Origin: Aquabacterium sp. OR-4
GTDB lineage: Bacteria; Pseudomonadota; Gammaproteobacteria; Burkholderiales; Burkholderiaceae_C
Assembly (NCBI RefSeq): GCF_025290835.2
Contig: NZ_JAOCQD020000002.1
Location: forward strand, 558,001-622,000
Direction of reading: 5' to 3'
DNA: 64,000 nt
Part shown: one piece after another, positions 32,217-37,398 of the stretch
How positions within the stretch are numbered: position 1 is the first letter of the stretch
How the letters are laid out: the number at the start of each line of letters is the position of its first letter
Position numbers and translations under genes: made by a program
Notes under the pieces: generated by a model
The model's input: only the letters and a program-made list of their open reading frames with translations
Database searches by the model: none
Told to the model about the DNA's origin: nothing

Positions 32217-32239
32217 CGTATTTTCTGAGAGGACAACAA

Positions 32240-32395
32240 ATGCTTGCATGGTGGGCTGAACTAATGCCGCTGTTTGCGGTGCGGTGGCTTGCGCGGCGAT
32301 ATTGCGAAAGCATCGCGGCGCACCCGCACGTTTGCAAAACTGCGCGCCCTGATGTGCTGCTGGTTGTGATGACCACAAGAATGAGAAAGCATTGA
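32240..32395 (+). CDS. Cassette B, first ORF: 51-residue protein
   Basis: ATG 32240 follows GAGAGG. Start MLAWWAELMPLFAVRWLARRY is amphipathic, perhaps membrane-attached; the remainder is basic. The TGA overlaps the next ATG, so the two ORFs are translated together. Unknown family. Two-gene cassettes with an overlap can be toxin-antitoxin pairs, but no known pair is recognised here. Confidence 0.45.
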   Translation: MLAWWAELMPLFAVRWLARRYCESIAAHPHVCKTARPDVLLVVMTTRMRKH

Positions 32396-32673
32396 TGCCC
32401 TGCTACATGAAAGACCAGCCAGATGGCCGCATGTTCATTTGCGGCGACCTGGGCGACCACTGCGCCGAATGCGGCTGGGTTGGTGAGTACCTGTGCGACT
32501 ACCCAGTTGGCGAAGGCAAGACCTGCGACCGCCCGCTGTGTGAGACGCACGCAAACGATATTGGCCCAGACCTGCACTACTGCGCAGCGCACCTGGGCAT
32601 GTGGAAAGCCTACCGGGACAGCGGCGGGGTGCAGCGCGAGCTGGACAACGTGGTGCCGTTCCGTGGGGCCTAA
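32395..32673 (+). CDS. Cassette B, second ORF: Cys/His-rich protein
   Basis: A 92-residue protein from ATG 32395. Cys/His pairs (FICGD, HCAECGW, LCDY, CDRPLCETH, YCAAH) suggest one or two zinc sites of a treble-clef or RING-like kind. Its TAA stop is part of the boundary 7-mer GCCTAAC. No characterised relative recognised. Confidence 0.6.
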   Translation: MPCYMKDQPDGRMFICGDLGDHCAECGWVGEYLCDYPVGEGKTCDRPLCETHANDIGPDLHYCAAHLGMWKAYRDSGGVQRELDNVVPFRGA

Positions 32674-32726
32674 CACCGAAGTTCAGCGGCCCGCGTAGCG
32701 GGTCGCGCTGCAACGCAGAGTTAGAC
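32668..32726 (-). repeat. attC_C
   Basis: 59 bp. On the minus strand R'' GTCTAAC, arm GCGTTGCAGCG (extra base), arm CGCTGAAC, R' GTTAGGC. It separates cassettes B and C. Confidence 0.75.
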
Positions 32727-32743
32727 GCGTTTGAGAGGAAGCA

Positions 32744-33376
32744 ATGAGAAATTCGACCGAGAGGATCAACAGACGCCGCGCCGGCACAGCCCCACCAGCT
32801 GGTGGGATGACTGGACACGCCAGCACCACGAGGCCCCTGACGGCCTCCACTGGGAAAGTGCATCTTGACTGCGCAGAGTGCGGGATTGGGTTTGAGCGAT
32901 ACGCATGCCATGTGAAGGGGAGAAACCTCACCTACCCGGCGACCTGCAGTCGAGCGTGCGCTGCGGCAATACGCCACATGTACAACACTGAGGTGACTTG
33001 CTTGATTTGCTCGACGCCGATGATGTTGACGCCCAGCCAACTGGGCAAGAAGGTCACCTGCTGCCGCATCTGCTCTGCCGCGAACAAGCGCGGACCCAAC
33101 CCATCACTGCGTGGGTCTGCCGCCTACCTTGCTGCCGCTGACGAGTTGCGCGCCCGCCAACACCATTGCAGTGGGTGCGGGCTGGTTGATGCCCCACTGT
33201 TCGTGCGTGGACTCGTTGCAACCTTGGATGAATACGGCATCCCCGTCGTTGACTCCAAGTCGGCTCGGCTGATCTGCCGAGCCTGCCACTTGGCGGAACA
33301 ACATCCGCTTGCTGTCGCGGCTAGGAGAACCGCCGCAGCAAAGAGGCGAGCATCTAACGCTGAGGTAAGCAGGTGA
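32744..33376 (+). CDS. Cassette C: zinc-finger-like protein
   Basis: A 210-residue protein after GAGAGGAA. Repeated Cys pairs: CAECGIGFERYACHVKGR with CSRAC, then CLICSTPM and CCRICSAA, later CSGCGLVDAP with CRACHLAEQHP. The last part resembles an HNH-like or zinc-ribbon fold (C-x2-C ... C-x2-C-H). The frame runs 25 bp into attC_D. It may bind DNA; the family is unknown. Confidence 0.6.
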   Translation: MRNSTERINRRRAGTAPPAGGMTGHASTTRPLTASTGKVHLDCAECGIGFERYACHVKGRNLTYPATCSRACAAAIRHMYNTEVTCLICSTPMMLTPSQLGKKVTCCRICSAANKRGPNPSLRGSAAYLAAADELRARQHHCSGCGLVDAPLFVRGLVATLDEYGIPVVDSKSARLICRACHLAEQHPLAVAARRTAAAKRRASNAEVSR

Positions 33377-33451
33377 CAACGGCGCTACAAATGCAAGACG
33401 AAGCCACCAGCGGTGCCGCCGTTGGCGCTCTGCTTGACCGACGTGTTATGC
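33352..33451 (-). repeat. attC_D
   Basis: 100 bp, the longest of the set. On the minus strand R'' GCATAAC, arm GGTCAAGCAG with the extra C, long loop with CAACGGCG/CGCCGTTG pairing, arm CTGCTTACC, R' GTTAGAT. It contains the stop of cassette C's gene and the start of cassette D's gene. Confidence 0.75.
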
Positions 33452-34107
33452 CCCGCCGCGCGCCACGTTGCCTGGACTTGTTTTGTGGCGCTGGCGGTGC
33501 TGGCATGGGCCTGCACCGCGCCGGCTTTGAAGTGGTGGGCGTGGACATTCACCCGCAGCCTTACTACCCTTTCACGTTCCGCCAGGGTGACGCGCTGGAC
33601 GCAGACCTAGAGGGGTTTGATCTGGTGTGGGCTTCGCCGCCGTGCCAGGCGTACACCGAGATGCAGCGCATGCACAAGAACAGCGCCGCACACAAGGACT
33701 TGGTGGCGCCGATGCGGGCGAAGCTGCAAGCGTGGGGAGGCTTGTGGATCATGGAGAACGTGGCCGGTAGCCCGCTGCGCGAAAGCCTGATGCTCTGCGG
33801 CTCGATGTTCGGGCTGCGGATTGCGAAGCACCGATTCTTTGAGGCTAGCTTTGAACTTCCGCTGCTGATGCCGCCCTGCGACCACCGCGACCTGTACGAC
33901 CCGTGGCACGGCAAAGGCCGCACGGCAGACAAGATGCGCGCGGCGCAGGGCACGCCCTGGATGCCGAGCAGCGGCGGCGCTTCGCGGAAGCGGGGCGAGA
34001 CAGGCGACACGAACAACGCGATACCGCCCGCGTACTCTGAATTTCTAGGCTCGCACGCCCTAGTGGTGATTGCGGGGCCTAACGTTGGAGCTAAGGCGCC
34101 GACGTAG
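33448..34107 (+). CDS. Cassette D: DNA (cytosine-5) methyltransferase-like protein
   Basis: A 219-residue protein from ATG 33448, which lies in the 7-mer GTTATGC. Motif I LDLFCGAGGAGMGLHRAGF, motif IV SPPCQAY with the catalytic Cys, and motif VI MENVAGSP are present, with IPPAYSEFLG like motif X. It is shorter than typical C5 enzymes and has little room for a target-recognition domain, as in some phage solo methyltransferases. A frame upstream to 33373 is open but runs through attC. The frame's end passes into attC_E (stop 34105). It may protect phage DNA from host restriction. Confidence 0.8.
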   Translation: MPRRAPRCLDLFCGAGGAGMGLHRAGFEVVGVDIHPQPYYPFTFRQGDALDADLEGFDLVWASPPCQAYTEMQRMHKNSAAHKDLVAPMRAKLQAWGGLWIMENVAGSPLRESLMLCGSMFGLRIAKHRFFEASFELPLLMPPCDHRDLYDPWHGKGRTADKMRAAQGTPWMPSSGGASRKRGETGDTNNAIPPAYSEFLGSHALVVIAGPNVGAKAPT

Positions 34108-34150
34108 GGCCGCAGGCCCGTAGGAGGTCGCCTTGAGCGACCAGTTAGGC
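34077..34150 (-). repeat. attC_E
   Basis: 74 bp. On the minus strand R'' GCCTAAC, arm GCTCAAGGCG (extra C), arm CGCCTTAGC, R' GTTAGGC; a GGGCC/GGCCC inner hairpin. It carries the last ~30 bp of the methyltransferase frame. Confidence 0.85.
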
Positions 34151-34192
34151 CCCATGTTTCCGGGGCGCGAACCTGTAAGAAGGACTTACAAG

Positions 34193-34246
34193 ATGGCTGA
34201 ACTGAACACCGAAGACGAAAGGACAGACGATGAGCAACCAAGCTGA
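34193..34246 (+). CDS. Cassette E: possible 17-residue leader ORF
   Basis: ATG 34193 with AGGA at -12 codes for a very acidic 17-residue peptide (MAELNTEDERTDDEQPS) that overlaps the start of the next ORF in another frame. It could act as a leader or be chance. Confidence 0.25.
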   Translation: MAELNTEDERTDDEQPS

Positions 34247-34496
34247 AGCAATGATTTACACGCAAGCAGACCTTGACGCGGCAAGACGAGCGGCCACAAG
34301 GGATGCGCGTGAAGATTCCCGAGCCGAGGTGGAGGCCGCAGATGCCGCGCTCGATGTTGCGGCCTCCGAGGTCTCCAGGCTGCGGGGCGTCGTTGACGTG
34401 GCGCGCCAGGCTGTGGCCGCCAGAGACCGCTTCGGCTGGAGCCCGGAGGCTGATGCGGCCATTGGCAGACTGCGCGATGTGGTGGGGCTGCGATGA
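34230..34496 (+). CDS. Cassette E, first long ORF: coiled-coil-like protein
   Basis: An 88-residue protein, start ATG 34230 after AAAGGA. Ala/Glu/Arg/Asp-rich from residue 12 to 60 with heptad-like Val/Leu spacing (EVSRLRGVVDVARQAV), so a coiled coil. The stop overlaps the next start (ATGA). Unknown function. Confidence 0.55.
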   Translation: MSNQAEAMIYTQADLDAARRAATRDAREDSRAEVEAADAALDVAASEVSRLRGVVDVARQAVAARDRFGWSPEADAAIGRLRDVVGLR

Positions 34497-34684
34497 CGTG
34501 GCCGAAGCTTGCAGAGCACCCGACGGTGAGAGACATTCCGGCCGGGACATTTTGGGCAAAGAACGTCAATGACCAGTGGGTGATTCAGCTCCGGCGCACG
34601 GGCGAGGAAATTGCAGCGAGCGCATCACTACGAACGGCCATCCTACGGGCGCGCGAAGTGCTGGACAGCCGCATTGGGGCCTAA
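34493..34684 (+). CDS. Cassette E, second ORF
   Basis: A 63-residue protein (TWPKLAEHPTVRDIPAGTFWAKNV, then QWVIQLRRTGEEIAASASLRTAI). The TAA is within the boundary 7-mer GCCTAAC. Coupled to the preceding coiled-coil ORF, they may form a complex. Family unknown. Confidence 0.5.
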   Translation: MTWPKLAEHPTVRDIPAGTFWAKNVNDQWVIQLRRTGEEIAASASLRTAILRAREVLDSRIGA

Positions 34685-34741
34685 CACTGGCGCTAACCGG
34701 GAGCCACGCCAGGGGCGATCCGGTTGAGCGGCCTGTTGGGC
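34679..34741 (-). repeat. attC_F
   Basis: 63 bp. On the minus strand R'' GCCCAAC, arm CGCTCAACCGG (extra C), arm CCGGTTAGCG, R' GTTAGGC. Among the best formed sites of the array. Confidence 0.85.
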
Positions 34742-34780
34742 GGCTGTAGCCGGAGCGCGAAAGACCACACGCCGCGTTTA

Positions 34781-34823
34781 GGTATTACCACAAGTGCTTG
34801 TGTGCTGCTGCTTTCGGTATTAC
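34781..34823. promoter_or_regulatory. Cassette F upstream operator with palindrome and repeated octamer
   Basis: CACAAG-TG-CTTGTG (34789-34802) is a perfect inverted repeat; GGTATTAC occurs at 34781-34788 and 34816-34823 on either side of it, and GGTA-T-TACC (34781-34789) is itself palindromic. It lies 48 bp before the first ORF of cassette F, in the longest non-coding lead of any cassette here (~130 bp), so this cassette likely has its own regulated promoter. Confidence 0.55.
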
Positions 34824-34870
34824 AGTAACACCACTGCAGCAAGACGCCGCAGCAACCCAAGGAGAGCACC

Positions 34871-35047
34871 ATGAGCAAGTACGAAGTCAGCAACAGCAAG
34901 TCGGCCCACTCTTTCGGCGTGTACGAAGCCGAGAGCGCCGAAGCCGCCATCGAAGCCGCATGTAAAGACGCTGGCTATGACAGCAAGGCCGCCGCAGAAG
35001 CGGCGATGGGCCGCGACTCCGAGTTGGTCGCGGTCGAAGTCAAGTGA
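34871..35047 (+). CDS. Cassette F, first ORF: 58-residue acidic protein
   Basis: ATG 34871 after AAGGAGAG. The protein starts SKYEVSNSKSAHSFGVYEA and is rich in Glu/Ala. The stop overlaps the GTG start of the next ORF. With its own operator region and a basic partner, an antitoxin-like or regulator role is possible but unproven. Confidence 0.6.
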   Translation: MSKYEVSNSKSAHSFGVYEAESAEAAIEAACKDAGYDSKAAAEAAMGRDSELVAVEVK

Positions 35048-35202
35048 GCGAGCAGGCCGCCAAGAAGACCGGGCGGCCTGAAAAGGCCCCCGAAGAAAAG
35101 CTGAAGCCTGTCCCTGTGCGGCTGACCGATGCGCAAAAAGCCAAGCTGCAACGAATCGGGCCGCAGCGGCTGCGCGACTGGCTGGACCGGGTCAAGGAAT
35201 GA
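35044..35202 (+). CDS. Cassette F, second ORF: 52-residue basic protein
   Basis: GTG 35044 overlaps the preceding stop. The sequence PVPVRLTDAQKAKLQRIGPQRLRDWLDR looks like a ribbon-helix-helix DNA-binding unit (strand, then two helices), preceded by a Lys-rich linker. It may bind the palindrome upstream of its own cassette. Ends 2 bases before the boundary 7-mer GCCCAAC. Confidence 0.6.
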   Translation: MSEQAAKKTGRPEKAPEEKLKPVPVRLTDAQKAKLQRIGPQRLRDWLDRVKE

Positions 35203-35203
35203 C

Positions 35204-35285
35204 GCCCAACGCCCAAGCTCAGGCGCCCCCGTAAGCGGAGCCGAAGGCGTAGCTGTAGGGGCTCGCCTGGAGCGCAGTGTTAGGC
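35204..35285 (-). repeat. attC_G
   Basis: 82 bp. On the minus strand R'' GCCTAAC, arm GCTCCAGGCG (extra C), arm CGCCTGAGC, R' GTTGGGC. It separates cassettes F and G. Confidence 0.8.
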
Positions 35286-35310
35286 CACTGGTTGAAAACT
35301 GAGAGGAAAT

Positions 35311-35736
35311 ATGCAAGCCACGTATTTGGAAGTGTGCGCCCAGGTGCGCTACTGGGAAGACGCCACAGTGAACGGCGCCGAAGACACAGAGGGAACGCTG
35401 ATACCTGCGCGCGTGAATGAAAGCTGGCGCCCGGTGATCCGGCTGGCCGATGGGCTGGTGATGGACTGGCCGCAGGGGACAACGGCTGACATTCACTACA
35501 AGGTGTGCGACGCTGGCGAGTATTGGCTGCTGGACGACGAGCGCAAGCGCGTTGCCAAGTGGGCCGGCTTCTATGTGCCGGGCGACTTCCTGTGCCACGG
35601 TGACAACGGCTACGGCGACTACATCATTCTCAAGGTGGGCGCCGACGGCCTGATTGAGAAGTACCGCGCGCCCAAGATCGAGATGAACTGCGGCTGCGAC
35701 GAGGACGATCAATCTGGATGGGCTTTAGTGGCCTAA
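35311..35736 (+). CDS. Cassette G: hypothetical protein
   Basis: A 141-residue acidic protein after GAGAGGAA. It has no recognised domain: VRYWEDATVNG, WRPVIRLADGLVMDWPQG, VCDAGEYWLLDDERKRVAKWAGFYVPGDF and an end NCGCDEDD. The YWLLDDE/VPGDF part resembles uncharacterised cassette proteins. The TAA is in the boundary 7-mer GCCTAAC. Confidence 0.6.
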   Translation: MQATYLEVCAQVRYWEDATVNGAEDTEGTLIPARVNESWRPVIRLADGLVMDWPQGTTADIHYKVCDAGEYWLLDDERKRVAKWAGFYVPGDFLCHGDNGYGDYIILKVGADGLIEKYRAPKIEMNCGCDEDDQSGWALVA

Positions 35737-35784
35737 CGCAAAAGCTCACCGGCCCGCAGGGTCCGGTGCAGCGACGGGTTAGCC
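35731..35784 (-). repeat. attC_H
   Basis: 54 bp, the shortest of the set. On the minus strand R'' GGCTAAC, arm GCTGCACCGG with the extra base, arm CCGGTGAGC, R' GTTAGGC. It closes the cassette nearest to intI. Confidence 0.75.
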
Positions 35785-35818
35785 GGCCCCGTGAAAACCG
35801 GCACAACCGAGGAATGAC

Positions 35819-36034
35819 ATGGAAATGATGAACCGCGCTATTGATGGCGCCGCACTGTTCAAGGACATGATGCAGAAGGTTGAGGCCGGCGCCGTTCCTG
35901 CTGCGCCGGCTGACCCCGAGGTGGCCGCCTGGAATGCTGAAGTGGATCGCGCCAGGGCCGAGAAGCTGGAACGCAGGATGAAGGCGAGCGACAGCGCATT
36001 GCGTGCTGAACTGGCGAAGGCCAGCCAGCGATGA
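35819..36034 (+). CDS. Cassette H, first ORF: helical protein
   Basis: A 71-residue protein: LFKDMMQKVEAG, AAWNAEVDRARAEKLERRMKAS and SALRAELAKASQR, likely two helices with coiled-coil tendency. The stop overlaps the next ATG (ATGA). Unknown family. Confidence 0.55.
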   Translation: MEMMNRAIDGAALFKDMMQKVEAGAVPAAPADPEVAAWNAEVDRARAEKLERRMKASDSALRAELAKASQR

Positions 36035-36288
36035 GCGCCAGCGCCCGCCTGAGCGTGCGACTGCAGGACATTGCACAGTCGCTGGCCGAAGTGCTGGACG
36101 AGGTGGCCGGCGAGCCCATAGCGTTTGTGCTGGTACTGCAGGCCGACCAGGCCGCGCAGTACGTGAGCAACGCCAGCCGCCATGACGGGCGCGAGCTGCT
36201 GAAGAGCCTGATGGATCGGTGGGACGCGAAGCGCGCCGACATCCCGGCGCACTACAACCCCGATCTTCGCCCGCAGCAGGCCGGCTAA
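36031..36288 (+). CDS. Cassette H, second ORF
   Basis: An 85-residue protein starting by ATGA overlap. SVRLQDIAQSLAEVLDEVAGEPIAFVLVLQADQAAQYVSNASRHDGRELLKSLMDRWD suggests an alpha/beta fold. Its TAA is in the attI-side 7-mer GGCTAAC. Similar short proteins occur in phages; no function known. Confidence 0.55.
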   Translation: MSASARLSVRLQDIAQSLAEVLDEVAGEPIAFVLVLQADQAAQYVSNASRHDGRELLKSLMDRWDAKRADIPAHYNPDLRPQQAG

Positions 36289-36289
36289 C
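36283..36289 (-). other. attI-like core site beside intI
   Basis: On the minus strand GTTAGCC, the R' core GTTRRRY except for the sixth base (C for R). No attC body surrounds it, it stands 57-63 bp before the likely intI start, and it is the exact complement of the other end of cassette H (GTTAGCC at 35778-35784 on the plus strand). This is where an attI site should be. Confidence 0.65.
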
Positions 36290-36345
36290 GCAATTTCTAC
36301 GACACCCACATGACCCACCAAGTCATGTATCCAGGATCGAATGCG

Positions 36346-37398
36346 ATGGACACCCCAGCACCAGCCGACAGCGTGCCGGTTATCACGACAGGTCTGGCGC
36401 AGATACACGACACGGCGCGGCCGGTCTCTACGTCCGCCCCGAACTTGTGGGACCGCATCGCCATTGCCTGCCGAGCACGGCACTTCAGCCTGAGCACCGA
36501 GCGCAGCTATGTGCATTGGGCAAAGCGGCTCGCCGCGTGGCATGGCCGTGTGCACCCGGCCAAACTGGGGGCCGACGACGTGCAGGCCTTCCTGAACCAT
36601 TTGGCTGTCGAAAAGCGCTGCGCGCCGAGTACCTGCAAGCAGGCTCTATGCGCGCTGCAGTTTCTCTATCGTCACGTGCTGGGGTCCGATCTGCCCTGGC
36701 TGAATGACCTGGCCCGCCCGCGCGGCCAGCCGCGGCTGCCGGTGGTGCTGAGCGTGCGCGAAGTGCAGGCCGTGCTGGCACACACCAGCGGCACGCCGCG
36801 GCTGATCCTGGCCCTGCTGTACGGCAGCGGCATGCGCATGATGGAGGCACTGCGCCTGCGCGTGAAGGATCTTGATCTGGAGCGCCGCACCATTACTGTC
36901 CGCGAGGGCAAAGGAGGGAAGGACCGCACGACGATGGTGCCGGAATCCCTGGTTCAGCCCCTGCATGACGTGCTGCAGCATCGGCGCCGGCTGCATGACA
37001 TTGACAGAGCGCGCGGCATGGCCGATGTGGAACTGCCGCATGCCATGGAGGCCAAAAGCCCGCGCGCCGGCCAGCAGTGGCCGTGGCAGTTTGTGTTCTG
37101 CTCGCCCGACTACGCCACATGCCCACGCACCGGCGCGATCCGCCGGCATCATCTGCACGAGGTCAACGTGCAGCGCGCCATGCGGCGAGCCGTGCAGCTG
37201 GCCGGCATCCAGAAGCGCGCCACCGTGCACACGCTGCGCCACAGCTTTGCCACCCACCTGCTGGAGGCAGGCTATGACATCCGCACCGTGCAGGAACTAC
37301 TCGGGCACAGCGATGTGAGCACCACAATGGTCTACACGCACGTTCTCAATCGAGGCAGCCACGCCGCACTCAGCCCGCTGGACCGCTTGTCGGCCTGA
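36346..37398 (+). CDS. intI: Integron integrase (IntI-type tyrosine recombinase)
   Basis: About 350 residues from ATG 36346 (AGGA at -12; the frame is open from ATG 36310). SAM-like N-terminal domain, then GSGMRMMEALRLRVKDLDLE with catalytic Arg, HTLRHSFATHLLE, GYDIRTVQELLGHSDVSTT and nucleophile Tyr in MVYTHVLNRG. Between boxes I and II is the IntI-specific insert (VELPHAMEAKSPRAGQQWPWQFVF and TGAIRRHHLHE), which is absent from XerC/D and phage integrases. It reads away from the array, with the attI-like site at its 5' side. It ends exactly where the phage integrase's stop begins. Confidence 0.92.
   Translation: MDTPAPADSVPVITTGLAQIHDTARPVSTSAPNLWDRIAIACRARHFSLSTERSYVHWAKRLAAWHGRVHPAKLGADDVQAFLNHLAVEKRCAPSTCKQALCALQFLYRHVLGSDLPWLNDLARPRGQPRLPVVLSVREVQAVLAHTSGTPRLILALLYGSGMRMMEALRLRVKDLDLERRTITVREGKGGKDRTTMVPESLVQPLHDVLQHRRRLHDIDRARGMADVELPHAMEAKSPRAGQQWPWQFVFCSPDYATCPRTGAIRRHHLHEVNVQRAMRRAVQLAGIQKRATVHTLRHSFATHLLEAGYDIRTVQELLGHSDVSTTMVYTHVLNRGSHAALSPLDRLSA

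Larger units (their letters stand above)
31272..37398. mobile_element. Phage-borne integron: eight attC sites, eight cassettes, attI-like site, intI
   Basis: The array runs from attC_A (31272) to the attI-like core (36283-36289), followed by the integrase gene. Cassettes, from the intI side: H 35737-36288, G 35210-35736, F 34685-35209, E 34083-34684, D 33358-34082, C 32674-33357, B 32159-32673, A 31278-32158. In six of eight the two end 7-mers are exact complements, as expected from excisable circles; in C and D there is one mismatch. Each attC has the canonical RYYYAAC...GTTRRRY ends and a stem with one extra base, and all attC sites point left. Confidence 0.85.

Noticed and set aside
31272..35784. 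Reading the attC sites as a plus-strand array with cassette genes in normal orientation
   Set aside because: Stop codons inside GCCTAAC at first suggest this, but the extra L-box base is on the right arm in all eight sites, and the last cassette would then lack an attC body while the first attC would belong to the phage regulator.
31272..35784. CRISPR array
   Set aside because: The repeats are imperfect, palindromic, 54-100 bp and 500-900 bp apart with ORFs between; this is attC, not CRISPR. No cas genes.
36310..36345. IntI start at ATG 36310 or 36325
   Set aside because: Open but without ribosome site; ATG 36346 has AGGA upstream and leaves room for attI. Kept as an alternative only.
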